A program made the translations under genes and the position numbers. Shown here piece after piece: positions 16,227 through 24,107 of a stretch of 64,000 nt of DNA. Numbering within the stretch: the stretch's first letter is position 1; each line of letters starts with the position of its first letter. Under the pieces are notes generated by a model. That model saw nothing but the letters and a program-made list of their open reading frames with translations, had not been told where the DNA came from and did not search any database. Source of the stretch: Hylemonella sp. (GTDB lineage: Bacteria; Pseudomonadota; Gammaproteobacteria; Burkholderiales; Burkholderiaceae_C); contig JAUXVI010000053.1 of the NCBI GenBank assembly GCA_030680575.1, forward strand, positions 47,514 through 111,513, given 5' to 3'.

Positions 16227-16769
16227 TTAATTTAAATCAGTCAGCCGGCGCAGCAGCGCCTGGCCCTGCGGCCAGTCGCCCAGCCCCGAGTCGGCATTGA
16301 TGTGGCCAGCGTTGCCCAAGTCCACCCGTTCGGCGCCCCAGTCGCGTGCCAGGCTGTCGGCTTTGTCAAAGGTGCAATGCACGTCGTCGCGGCTGGCCAC
16401 CAGAATACTTTTGAACGGCAGCGGCTGACGCGCGATGGGCGACCAGCTTGGCAGCAGCGGCCGCATGGCCTCGCGTTCCACGTCGCCCGGTGCCACCAGC
16501 AGCGCCGCCTTGACGCGTTGGGTGTTTTTGGAATGCGCGGCCCAGGCCACCACCTGGATGCAGCCCAGGCTGTGCGCCACCAGCACGGCCGGTTCATCAC
16601 AGCGCAGCACGGCTTCTTCCAGTTGCATCAGCCAGTCGCCGCGCAAGGGGCGTTCCCAGTCGTGCTCTTGCACGCGCATGTAGCCGTGCGCCGCCTCCCA
16701 CCGGCTTTGCCAGTGCGCCGGGCCGGAGTTCTGCCAACCGGGCAGGACGAGGACGTTGGCGGGCTTCAT
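16227..16769 (-). CDS. RBBP9/YdeN-type serine hydrolase
   Basis: A 180-residue small alpha/beta hydrolase of the RBBP9 family: LVLPGWQNSGPAHWQSRWE at the start, nucleophile VAHSLGCIQVV, acid in VASRDDVHC and catalytic histidine in NAGHINADSG. The complete triad suggests an active serine hydrolase; natural substrate unknown. It lies between parA and parB, with a family A repeat filling the space directly upstream of its ATG (16771-16825). Expression is probably tied to the par operon. Confidence 0.88.
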   Translation of the reverse strand: MKPANVLVLPGWQNSGPAHWQSRWEAAHGYMRVQEHDWERPLRGDWLMQLEEAVLRCDEPAVLVAHSLGCIQVVAWAAHSKNTQRVKAALLVAPGDVEREAMRPLLPSWSPIARQPLPFKSILVASRDDVHCTFDKADSLARDWGAERVDLGNAGHINADSGLGDWPQGQALLRRLTDLN

Positions 16770-16770
16770 T

Positions 16771-16825
16771 TGCTATTATTTTGATAGCTCTTGGCACAAT
16801 AGGGACGAGGGCTAAGGCCGGATTT
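16771..16825 (+). repeat. Family A palindromic repeat
   Basis: Opens with TGCTATTATTTTGATAGC (imperfect inverted arms TGCTAT/ATAGC), then TTGGCAC, GGACGAGGGCT and ends GGCCGGATTT, 55 bases in all. It occupies almost the entire gap between parA and the hydrolase gene. It matches the copy at 21678-21732 (read on the other strand) in length, in the opening arms and in the ending GGCCGGATTT. Confidence 0.8.
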
Positions 16826-16836
16826 CGCTTGGAAAC

Positions 16837-17622
16837 TCACATGGCCTTGATGCGGTTGACCATTTCTTCGGCGAAGCTGATGAACGCCTGTGCGCCCTTG
16901 GAGGACGGGTCAAACACCACACCCGGCACGCCGTAGCTGGGCGCTTCGGCCAGGCGCACGTTGCGCGGAATGACGGTGTTGAACACCTTGTCGCCGAAGT
17001 GGCTCTTGAGCTGGTCGCTCACCTGCTGCTGCAGCGTGATGCGCGGGTCGAACATGACACGCAGCAGGCCGATGATCTGCAGGTCCTTGTTGAGGTTGGC
17101 GTGCACCTGCTTGATGGTGTTGACCAGATCGGTCAGGCCTTCGAGCGCGAAGTACTCGCACTGCATCGGCACGATGACGCCGTGCGCGCTGCACAGGCCG
17201 TTGAGCGTGAGCATGGACAGGCTGGGCGGGCAGTCGATCAGCACGAAGTCGTACTCGGCATCGACCTGCGCCAGCGCCTCTTTCAGCCGCTTCTCGCGCC
17301 GCTCCACTTCCACCAGCTCGACCTCGGCACCAGCGAGTTCGCGGTTGGCACCCAGGATGTCGTAACCGCAGCCGCCTTCGATCAGCTTGTCACTCTTGGC
17401 CCGCGCTTCGGCCACCGAAGCCGACTCCAGCAGCACGTCATACACCGTCAACTCCAGCTTGCGCTTGTCCACGCCCGAGCCCATGGTGGCATTGCCCTGC
17501 GGGTCGAGGTCGATCATCAACACGCGCTGGCCGACCTTGGCCAGACCAGCCGCCAGGTTGACCGTGGTGGTGGTCTTGCCGACGCCACCTTTTTGGTTGG
17601 CAACGCAGAAAATTTTGGCCAT
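16837..17622 (-). CDS. parA: Chromosome partitioning ATPase ParA (Soj)
   Basis: A 261-residue ParA/MinD-type ATPase: deviant Walker A KGGVGKTTTTVNLA near residue 10 with the signature lysine, A' motif LMIDLDPQGNAT, Walker B FVLIDCPPSLSMLTL and the C-terminal basic helix region. It forms ATP-dependent DNA-bound gradients that move ParB-parS complexes apart. The ATG at 17622 gives the standard chromosomal Soj length. It is the first of parA-hydrolase-parB, downstream of the LysE gene and the parS cluster. Confidence 0.97.
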   Translation of the reverse strand: MAKIFCVANQKGGVGKTTTTVNLAAGLAKVGQRVLMIDLDPQGNATMGSGVDKRKLELTVYDVLLESASVAEARAKSDKLIEGGCGYDILGANRELAGAEVELVEVERREKRLKEALAQVDAEYDFVLIDCPPSLSMLTLNGLCSAHGVIVPMQCEYFALEGLTDLVNTIKQVHANLNKDLQIIGLLRVMFDPRITLQQQVSDQLKSHFGDKVFNTVIPRNVRLAEAPSYGVPGVVFDPSSKGAQAFISFAEEMVNRIKAM

Positions 17623-17654
17623 GGCGTGGTGTCCCTTGTGTCTTTGGAGTCGTG

Positions 17655-18269
17655 TTATCTGGTGAAAGCAAGTCGCAGGCCGAAACCAAGCAGGCACAGG
17701 CCGGCCAGTTTTTCCAGCACGCGGCCAACCAGCGGGTTGGCGCGCAAGTGGCCGGCCAGATGGTGCGTCAGCAACGTCATGGTCAGGCCGTAGAGAAAGG
17801 TCAATGCGGCAATCGTCAGCGCCATGAAGCCGAAGGTGGGCAGGCCCTGGTGCCGGGCCGGGTCGACGAAGAGCGGGAAGAAGGCCATGTAGAACACGAT
17901 GGCCTTGGGGTTGAGCAGGGTGATCATCATGGCCTGGCGCAGGTAGTGGCCGGCCTTGATGTTGAGCACCGGCGCCGCGCCGGGTTTGGCCAGCAACATC
18001 ACCCCACCAAGCCAGGCCAGGTAGGCAGCGCCCAGCCACTGCACGGCATGGAAGGCCGTTGGGTAGGCCAGCAGCAATGCCGCCACCCCGGCCACCGCCG
18101 CCCACATCAGCACCTGATCGCCCAGGATCACACCGAGGGTCGCCGCCAATCCGCCGCGCACCCCACCCTTGCCGGTGGAGGTGATCAGGGCCAGGTTGCC
18201 CGGGCCGGGAATCAGCAGAAAAATGATGACCGTGGCGACAAATGCGCCGTAGTCCGCGACACCAAACAT
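17655..18269 (-). CDS. LysE/RhtB-family amino-acid exporter
   Basis: A 204-residue, six-helix exporter: the family signature IIFLLIPGPGNLALITSTGKGG near residue 15, followed by ATLGVILGDQVLMWAAVAG and LLNPKAIVFYMAFFPLF. LysE-family proteins export amino acids or related small molecules; the substrate here is not evident. It is encoded between rsmG and parA on the same strand, 32 bases from parA, and may be co-transcribed with it. The 640-base segment upstream carries a parS site and several hairpins. Confidence 0.92.
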   Translation of the reverse strand: MFGVADYGAFVATVIIFLLIPGPGNLALITSTGKGGVRGGLAATLGVILGDQVLMWAAVAGVAALLLAYPTAFHAVQWLGAAYLAWLGGVMLLAKPGAAPVLNIKAGHYLRQAMMITLLNPKAIVFYMAFFPLFVDPARHQGLPTFGFMALTIAALTFLYGLTMTLLTHHLAGHLRANPLVGRVLEKLAGLCLLGFGLRLAFTR

Positions 18270-18334
18270 GGGGGAATTCCAGGAAACCGAAGGCTTGAGT
18301 TTACGTTAGGTTTTTGGGGGTCTTGGCACGGCAA

Positions 18335-18350
18335 TGTTTCACGTGGAACA
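18335..18350. promoter_or_regulatory. parS: parS site 1 (ParB binding)
   Basis: TGTTTCACGTGGAACA differs from the consensus TGTTTCACGTGAAACA at one base. It lies upstream of the LysE gene and parA in non-coding DNA, the usual location. Confidence 0.88.
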
Positions 18351-18408
18351 CTGAGGTCAGAAGCGGCTCTTCTTGCCAGGCTTTTGCAATCCCCCACTCA
18401 TCCCCCCG

Positions 18409-18440
18409 CCCTTCTCTACCCCCGCCGGGGTAGAGAAGGG
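18409..18440. repeat. 14-bp perfect hairpin
   Basis: CCCTTCTCTACCCC (18409-18422) pairs perfectly with GGGGTAGAGAAGGG (18427-18440) around a 4-base loop. There is no T-run, so it is not a standard intrinsic terminator. Confidence 0.75.
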
Positions 18441-18522
18441 AGCCCGATTTGGTTACGTCGCGCCGACCATCCTTCTACGGCGGCAAAGTCGCAGCCGCGG
18501 TTTGTGCATCCACATTTCATAG

Positions 18523-18674
18523 AGGCGGTCGTAGTCAATGGCAACCAAGTTGCCCGGCCCCGGCAGGCTGCTACGCGCCAGTGGCGAGACAAGAACCCGA
18601 TGTCTCGAAAGCGGCAGGTCGGAACGACCGCCGCCAGTGGCGGGCTGCATCGCCGCCATTGACTACGACCGCCT
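18523..18674. repeat. Perfect 20-bp inverted repeat with 112-base interior
   Basis: AGGCGGTCGTAGTCAATGGC at 18523-18542 is the exact reverse complement of 18655-18674. The interior contains a 7-bp stem with a 9-base loop and shorter GC stems. Imperfect complementarity continues outside the arms: CTTCTAC near 18472 mirrors GTAGAAG near 18718, and GGAGCCCGATTT near 18440 mirrors AAATTGGGCTCC near 18750. No target duplication or transposase is seen. Confidence 0.7.
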
Positions 18675-18911
18675 TCGGGAAGTCTTGCCGATCAATGGCG
18701 GTCGCGACGCCCGCCCTGTAGAAGGGTAGCCAGGAAGCCAAAAGCAAAATTGGGCTCCACCTTCCCGCCCCAGCGGGGGTGCTAAGCAACGGCGCTGCCG
18801 TTGCGCACCTATGGTGGGAAATGGCCCCGCACTCGCTACGCGAGTGCTCAAGGGGCTGGGGGGATAGGGGGAGCGAGGTGCCGGAGCAGCCAGAAACTTC
18901 AACGGCAAAAA

Positions 18912-19583
18912 CTAGGCCGAAGTAGAAGAAGGCTTCATCCAGACAATGCACCGCTCGGCGCCCAGCCCGGGCACGGCCAGTTGTTCCACGTGAAACACAA
19001 CCACGTCGGCCGGCAGCTGGGCCAGCTCGTCGGCCGGCTGTTTGCCCTTCATGGCCAGCCAGATACCGGCCGGTGCCAGCGCGCTACGCGACCAGTTGGT
19101 GAAGTCCACCAGCGAGGCAAAAGCGCGGGAGCAAACCACGTCATAACCTTCGCTCAAGGTCTCGACCCGGGCGTGCAGACCGCGCAGGTTGGGCAGCTTG
19201 AGTGCCACCGCCACCTGCTGGACGAAGGCCGCTTTTTTGGCCACGGTGTCGACGCAGGTCACCGTGATGTCCGGGCAGCAGAGGGCGATCACCACCCCCG
19301 GCAGGCCGGCACCGGCACCCACATCGAGCAGCTTGAAGCCAGCCCCATCGGCCGGCGCCCTGCCCTGCAGCCATTGCCGCAGCGGCCGGATGACGGCCAG
19401 GCTGTCGAGCAGGTGGTGGGTCAGCATCTCGGCCGGGTCGCGCACCGCCGTCAGGTTGTAGACCTTGTTCCATTTCTGGATCAGGGCCAGGTAGTCGAGC
19501 AACTGGGTGAACTGGGCTTCGCTCAAGTCTAGGCCAAGTGCTTGCACCCCGTCTTTCAGGGTTGCTTCTAGTGTCGTGCTCAT
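18912..19583 (-). CDS. rsmG: 16S rRNA (guanine527-N7)-methyltransferase RsmG (GidB)
   Basis: A 223-residue methyltransferase that adds the N7 methyl to G527 of 16S rRNA using SAM; loss gives low-level streptomycin resistance in other bacteria. Landmarks: [34 protein letters not shown] motif [17 protein letters not shown], and [19 protein letters not shown]. Its ATG overlaps the mnmG stop (ATGA, 19580-19583), the classic gidA-gidB arrangement. A parS-like 16-mer lies inside the 3' half (18982-18997) and encodes VFHVEQ. Confidence 0.96.
   Translation of the reverse strand: MSTTLEATLKDGVQALGLDLSEAQFTQLLDYLALIQKWNKVYNLTAVRDPAEMLTHHLLDSLAVIRPLRQWLQGRAPADGAGFKLLDVGAGAGLPGVVIALCCPDITVTCVDTVAKKAAFVQQVAVALKLPNLRGLHARVETLSEGYDVVCSRAFASLVDFTNWSRSALAPAGIWLAMKGKQPADELAQLPADVVVFHVEQLAVPGLGAERCIVWMKPSSTSA
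18982..18997. promoter_or_regulatory. parS: parS site 2, inside rsmG
   Basis: TGTTCCACGTGAAACA, one mismatch to consensus, the mirror image of the mismatch in site 1. It is within rsmG codons for Val-Phe-His-Val-Glu-Gln. Confidence 0.85.
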
Positions 19584-21586
19584 ACCCCAGCCGCTTCCGT
19601 CTCAAGCGTGGCAAAGCCTTTGAAGCCACTCTTCTTCAGGTGGATCAGCAGCAGCGAGATGCTGGCCGGCGTGATGCCGGAGATGCGCGACGCCTGGCCC
19701 AGGGTTTCCGGCCGATGTTTCTGCAACTTCTGCCGCGCCTCGATCGACAGGGCCGAGACCTGCAGGTAGTCCAGGTCGGCCGGCAGCTTGAGGCCCTCGT
19801 AATGGGAGGCGCGCTCGACCTCACCCTTCTGGCGGTCGATGTAGCCGGAATACTTGGCGGCAATCTCCAGTTGCTCCACCACCGCCTGGTACAGATCGCC
19901 CAGTGTTTCACGTGAAACGTCGACTGCTGCCGGCGCCGCCGGATCTAGGTTGACCGGGGCCTTGGCGTACTTGCCACCGTCCAACGACATCAGACCGGTG
20001 TAGCTCACGTCCGGCCGGCGCAGCAGGTCGAACAGGTTGTACTCGCGCTCGATGGTGGTGCCCAGCACGCGCTCGGCTTCGGCCGCGGCCAGGATGCGCG
20101 GGTTGACCCAGGTGGCTTTCAGGCGCTCTGTTTCACGTGAAACAGCATCGCGTTTGCGGCTGAAGGCGTCCCAGCGGGCGTCGTCCACCAGGCCCATCTG
20201 GCGGCCGGCTTCGGTCAGGCGCATGTCGGCGTTGTCTTCCCGCAGCTGCAGGCGGAACTCGGCCCGGCTGGTGAACATGCGATAGGGCTCGGTCACGCCC
20301 TTGGTGATCAGGTCGTCCACCAGCACGCCCAGGTAGGCTTCATCGCGGCGCGGCAGCCAGGCGTCTTCACCCCGGCACTGCAGCGCGGCGTTGATGCCGG
20401 CGAACAGACCCTGGGCTGCCGCCTCTTCATAACCGGTGGTGCCGTTGATCTGGCCGGCAAAAAACAGGCCGCCGATCTGCCGTGTCTCGAAGCTGCTTTT
20501 CAGCTCGCGCGGGTCGAAGTAGTCGTACTCGATGGCGTAACCCGGGCGCAGGATGTGGGCGTTCTCCAGCCCCTTCATGCTGCGCACCAGTTCGTACTGG
20601 ATGTCGAACGGCAGGCTGGTGGAGATGCCGTTGGGGTAGTACTCGTTCGTCGTCAGGCCTTCGGGCTCCAGGAAGATCTGGTGGCTGTCCTTGTCGGCGA
20701 AGCGGTTGATCTTGTCTTCCACGCTCGGGCAGTAACGCGGGCCGACACCCTCGATCTTGCCGGTGAACATGGGGCTGCGGTCGAAACCGGAGCGGATGAT
20801 CTCGTGGGTGCGTTCGTTGGTGTGGGTGATCCAGCACGGCAGTTGCTGCGGGTGCATGGCCGCATGCCCCATGAAACTGAACACCGGCACGCCCTGCCCT
20901 TCGTTCATGCCGCCGGGCATGCCGTCACCGGGTTGCTCGGTGCACTTCGAGAAGTCGATGCTGCGGCCGTCCAGTCGCGGTGGGGTGCCGGTCTTGAGGC
21001 GGCCTTGCGGCAGCTTCAGTTCCTTGAGGCGGGCGCTGAGCGACACCGCCGGCGGATCACCAGCCCGGCCGGCCGCGTAGTTGTTCAGGCCGACGTGGAT
21101 CTTGCCATCCAGAAAGGTTCCAGCGGTCAGCACCACGGTGCGGCTGCGGAACTTGATGCCCACCTGCGTGACGGCACCCACCACCCGGTCGCCTTCCACC
21201 ATGAGGTCGTCTACCGCCTGCTGAAACAGCCACAGATTCGGCTGGTTTTCCAGCCGGCGGCGGATGGCGGCTTTATAGAGAATGCGGTCGGCCTGGGCCC
21301 GGGTGGCTCGCACGGCCGGCCCCTTGGAGCTGTTGAGAATTCGGAACTGGATGCCACCTTCGTCGGTGGCAATGGCCATGGCACCGCCCAGCGCGTCCAC
21401 CTCTTTCACCAAGTGGCCCTTGCCGATGCCGCCGATGGAGGGGTTGCAGCTCATCTGGCCCAGGGTCTCGATGTTGTGGCTCAGCAGCAGGGTCTTGCAC
21501 CCCATGCGGGCGGCCGCGAGCGCGGCTTCGGTGCCGGCATGGCCGCCGCCGACGACGATGACATCGAATTCTTGTGGGTACAACAT
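19580..21586 (-). CDS. mnmG: tRNA uridine 5-carboxymethylaminomethyl modification enzyme MnmG (GidA)
   Basis: A 668-residue FAD enzyme that, with MnmE, installs cmnm5 on U34 of several tRNAs. FAD motif [23 protein letters not shown] is at residues 6-28, and the family blocks [47 protein letters not shown] and [18 protein letters not shown] are all present. The start at 21586 places the FAD motif correctly; a longer frame to 21703 would read through a repeat. Two parS sites lie in its 3' half, and each encodes Val-Ser-Arg-Glu-Thr. The gene heads the mnmG-rsmG pair. Confidence 0.97.
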   Translation of the reverse strand: MLYPQEFDVIVVGGGHAGTEAALAAARMGCKTLLLSHNIETLGQMSCNPSIGGIGKGHLVKEVDALGGAMAIATDEGGIQFRILNSSKGPAVRATRAQADRILYKAAIRRRLENQPNLWLFQQAVDDLMVEGDRVVGAVTQVGIKFRSRTVVLTAGTFLDGKIHVGLNNYAAGRAGDPPAVSLSARLKELKLPQGRLKTGTPPRLDGRSIDFSKCTEQPGDGMPGGMNEGQGVPVFSFMGHAAMHPQQLPCWITHTNERTHEIIRSGFDRSPMFTGKIEGVGPRYCPSVEDKINRFADKDSHQIFLEPEGLTTNEYYPNGISTSLPFDIQYELVRSMKGLENAHILRPGYAIEYDYFDPRELKSSFETRQIGGLFFAGQINGTTGYEEAAAQGLFAGINAALQCRGEDAWLPRRDEAYLGVLVDDLITKGVTEPYRMFTSRAEFRLQLREDNADMRLTEAGRQMGLVDDARWDAFSRKRDAVSRETERLKATWVNPRILAAAEAERVLGTTIEREYNLFDLLRRPDVSYTGLMSLDGGKYAKAPVNLDPAAPAAVDVSRETLGDLYQAVVEQLEIAAKYSGYIDRQKGEVERASHYEGLKLPADLDYLQVSALSIEARQKLQKHRPETLGQASRISGITPASISLLLIHLKKSGFKGFATLETEAAGV
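19904..19919. promoter_or_regulatory. parS: parS site 3, inside mnmG
   Basis: TGTTTCACGTGAAACG, 15 of 16 identical to consensus. It is in frame in mnmG, encoding VSRET in the peptide VDVSRETLG. Confidence 0.88.
20129..20144. promoter_or_regulatory. parS: parS site 4, perfect, inside mnmG
   Basis: TGTTTCACGTGAAACA, a perfect consensus palindrome. It is in frame in mnmG, encoding VSRET in the peptide [11 protein letters not shown]. Confidence 0.93.
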
Positions 21587-21677
21587 GGTGCAGGGGGTGA
21601 CCGCAGGGCGGTCTGCGCAGGGAAAAGAACCCGCAATTTTAGCCGGCCGGGCCGATTTACGCGACAATTGGGGATAT

Positions 21678-21732
21678 AAATCCGGCCCTTGCCCAAGCAC
21701 CATCTGCGCCAGGCGCTACAAACTTCATAGCA
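21678..21732 (-). repeat. Family A palindromic repeat
   Basis: Read on the minus strand: TGCTATGAAGTTTGTAGC, then CTGGCGC, and the end GGGCCGGATTT, 55 bases. It lies in the 152-base gap between divergent mnmG and the YkgJ-type gene and stops only 6 bases before the latter's ATG, so it must overlap its translation-initiation or promoter region. Confidence 0.8.
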
Positions 21733-21738
21733 AATCAC

Positions 21739-22008
21739 ATGGATTGCCGTCCCGGCTGTGGCGCCTGCTGCATTGCCCCCTCGATTTCCAGCCCGATTCC
21801 CGGCATGCCCGTCATCAACGGGGTCAGCAAACCGGCCGGCGTGCGCTGCATCCAGCTTGATGCGGCCAACCGCTGCCTGATCTTCGGCCAGCCCGGACGG
21901 CCGGCCGTCTGCAGCAGTCTCATGCCCTCCCCCGCCATGTGCGGCGAGTCCCAAGCCCAGGCACTGCATTTCCTGACCGAGCTCGAACGAGCGACTCAGC
22001 CGAATTGA
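21739..22008 (+). CDS. YkgJ-family cysteine-cluster protein
   Basis: An 89-residue protein with the YkgJ/CxxCxxCC pattern: [15 protein letters not shown] at the N-terminus, then a second group with [35 protein letters not shown]. Six or more conserved cysteines suggest zinc or iron-sulphur binding, in line with the family description as a putative metal-chelating domain; function is not established. It diverges from mnmG. The start ([11 protein letters not shown]) lies directly after a family A repeat and lacks an obvious SD, so expression signals may come from the repeat or from upstream. Confidence 0.8.
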   Translation: MDCRPGCGACCIAPSISSPIPGMPVINGVSKPAGVRCIQLDAANRCLIFGQPGRPAVCSSLMPSPAMCGESQAQALHFLTELERATQPN

Positions 22009-22088
22009 CATTGCTCAAGGACTGAATCAGCTCAAACTGAAACAATCAAAAAAATCAACTGGCTCAACGCCGCCGATCAGCGCACACC

Positions 22089-24071
22089 ATGACCCCGACC
22101 GACGCAACCCTGCCTGTGGCGGTCAAAGCCAAACTCTGGCGTGGGCTGCCCGGGCTGATGCTGGTGGTCGGTCTGGCACTCAGTGCTCTGGCGTACGTGC
22201 AGAACCGGCACAACCTGGAAGAGCAGCAAAGCGCCATCTTCCAGTCCGAGGTTCGCAAGGCGGTCGAAATGATCGAGGCCCGGATGGGCACGTATCTGCA
22301 GATCCTGCGCGCCACCGGTGGGCTGCTGAAAACACAGCCCCAGGTCAGCCGGGAACAGTTTCACAAACTCATTGACCAGCTGGGCGTCGGCACCGACTAC
22401 ACCGGCATCCAGGGCGTCGGTTTTGCACGCCTGATTCGCCCCCAGGAACTGCGCGCGCACATCGCGTCGGTCCGGCGCGAAGGTATGGCGGACTACACCA
22501 TCCGGCCCGAAGGTGAACGCCCGCTTTACTCGTCGATTGTTTACCTGGCCCCCGCGTTGGGCCGCAACCTGCACGCGATCGGCTACGACATGTATGCCGA
22601 GCCGGTGCGCCACCGTGCCATGCAACGCGCCGTTGACACCGGTGAAATGAGTCTGTCGGGCAAGGTTCGTCTTGTGCAGGAAACCGGCCAGAACGAACGC
22701 GCCGGTTTCCTGGTCTACGCCCCGATCTACCGGGAAGGGGCCCAGCTCACCAGTATCGAGGAGCGCCGCGCCAACCTGGTGGGCTGGGTTTACGCGCCGT
22801 TTCGCATGAACGACTTTCTGAACGGCATCTATGGCGAGCGCACCGGCAACCTGCTGATCGATATCTACGATGGCGTTGACGCCACACCCGCCAATCTGAT
22901 GCACACCGAGCAGGCCACCACGCGCGACCCGGAGGACAAGCCCTCGACCATTGACGAAAGCGTCCAGACGCTGCACCTGATGGGACACACTTGGGCCCTG
23001 CACATGCGGGCGTCCGATCTGATGCGGTCCCGGATCGACGCCCGTCTGCCCGCGCTGCTGGGCCTGGGTGGCGTGCTGATGAGTCTGGTGCTCGCCTTCC
23101 TGATCCAGGTGCTGGTCACCCGGCGCGAACAGGCCATGGCCATGGCCATCAAGATGAACGAAGCGCTGGTGCAGGAGCGGGCCAGGCTCTCCGCCATCAT
23201 TGCCGGCACGCACGCCGGCACCTGGGAATGGAACGTGCAGACCGGCGAGACCACGTTCAACGAACATTGGGCGCAGCTCCTCGGCTACCAACTTTCAGAG
23301 CTTGTGCCCACCTCCATCGAGACCTGGATTCGCCGCACCCACCCAGACGACCTGAAAACCTCCGAGGCGCTACTCCAGCAGCATTTCAACGGTCAACTTG
23401 AATACTACGAATGCGAAGCGCGCATGCGCCACAAGGATGGCCATTGGATCTGGGTACTCGACCGCGGCCAGCTCGCCAGCCGCACCCCCGACGGCAAGCC
23501 CCTGATGATGTACGGCACCCATCTGGACATCACGCACCACAAGCAACTGGAAGAGAGCTACAAACACGGCGCCCACCACGACCAGCTGACCGGACTGCCC
23601 AACCGCGTGCTGCTGGCGGACCGGCTGGAGCACAGCCTGCTGGTCGCGCAGCGCAACCACGAGCCGCTGGCGCTGATGTTCATGGACATCGACGGCTTCA
23701 AGCAGGTCAACGACACGCATGGCCACGAAGCCGGCGACCTCGTGCTGCAAACCATGGCGCGGCGCATCCAGCGCTGCATCCGCGCCTCCGACACCCTGGC
23801 CCGCGTTGGCGGTGACGAATTCGTGGTCCTGCTGCCGGATGTCACCGACGAACACAACGCCTGGGTCCTGGCAGAAAAGATCGGTGCCATCGCACGCGAG
23901 CCGATCCCGTTGGCGGAAGACGCCACGGCCTGCGTCTCGCTCAGCATCGGCATCGCCCTCTACCCGGAACACGGCCAGGACGCAACCACGCTGACCGAAC
24001 ACGCCGACCAGGCCATGTACAAGGTCAAAAAAGGCGGCAAAAATGCCGCCGAGATCTACCATGAGGACTGA
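22089..24071 (+). CDS. CHASE-PAS-GGDEF diguanylate cyclase
   Basis: A 660-residue inner-membrane sensor. Order: TM helix (residues about 16-38), periplasmic CHASE domain (about 65-290, with GVGFARLIRPQELRAHIASVR and FLVYAPIYREG), second TM helix (about 320-342), PAS/PAC (about 370-495, GTWEWNVQTGETTFNEHWAQ and GTHLDITHHKQ), then GGDEF (about 500-660). The active site is intact (RVGGDEFVVLLPD) and RASD five residues earlier is an I-site. CHASE domains sense small extracellular ligands in other proteins; this one is unassigned. It should make cyclic di-GMP under product inhibition. There is no EAL domain. Confidence 0.93.
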   Translation: MTPTDATLPVAVKAKLWRGLPGLMLVVGLALSALAYVQNRHNLEEQQSAIFQSEVRKAVEMIEARMGTYLQILRATGGLLKTQPQVSREQFHKLIDQLGVGTDYTGIQGVGFARLIRPQELRAHIASVRREGMADYTIRPEGERPLYSSIVYLAPALGRNLHAIGYDMYAEPVRHRAMQRAVDTGEMSLSGKVRLVQETGQNERAGFLVYAPIYREGAQLTSIEERRANLVGWVYAPFRMNDFLNGIYGERTGNLLIDIYDGVDATPANLMHTEQATTRDPEDKPSTIDESVQTLHLMGHTWALHMRASDLMRSRIDARLPALLGLGGVLMSLVLAFLIQVLVTRREQAMAMAIKMNEALVQERARLSAIIAGTHAGTWEWNVQTGETTFNEHWAQLLGYQLSELVPTSIETWIRRTHPDDLKTSEALLQQHFNGQLEYYECEARMRHKDGHWIWVLDRGQLASRTPDGKPLMMYGTHLDITHHKQLEESYKHGAHHDQLTGLPNRVLLADRLEHSLLVAQRNHEPLALMFMDIDGFKQVNDTHGHEAGDLVLQTMARRIQRCIRASDTLARVGGDEFVVLLPDVTDEHNAWVLAEKIGAIAREPIPLAEDATACVSLSIGIALYPEHGQDATTLTEHADQAMYKVKKGGKNAAEIYHED

Positions 24072-24107
24072 GCCGCAGCCGGTGGCGCGGCGCAGTCCTC
24101 GCCCACC

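Larger units (their letters stand above)
18270..18911. other. Gene-free segment with parS and nested inverted repeats
   Basis: No reading frame here is convincing. It holds a parS site (18335-18350), a 14-bp hairpin (18409-18440), a perfect 20-bp inverted repeat (18523-18542 with 18655-18674) enclosing a 7-bp stem (18585-18591 with 18601-18607), and two 8-bp stems with 3-base loops (18786-18804 and 18829-18847). Purine/pyrimidine-biased runs of C or G near both ends (18390-18407 and 18850-18880) are themselves roughly complementary. The whole may be a composite of decayed palindromic elements between LysE and rsmG. Confidence 0.7.

Noticed and set aside
18453..18729. Two short open frames on opposite strands with the common peptide AIDYDRL
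   Set aside because: The shared peptide is a by-product of the 20-bp inverted repeat; no SD and no protein-like composition.
21587..21703. 39-residue N-terminal extension of MnmG
   Set aside because: It would reach into the family A repeat, and the FAD motif is normally within the first ten residues.
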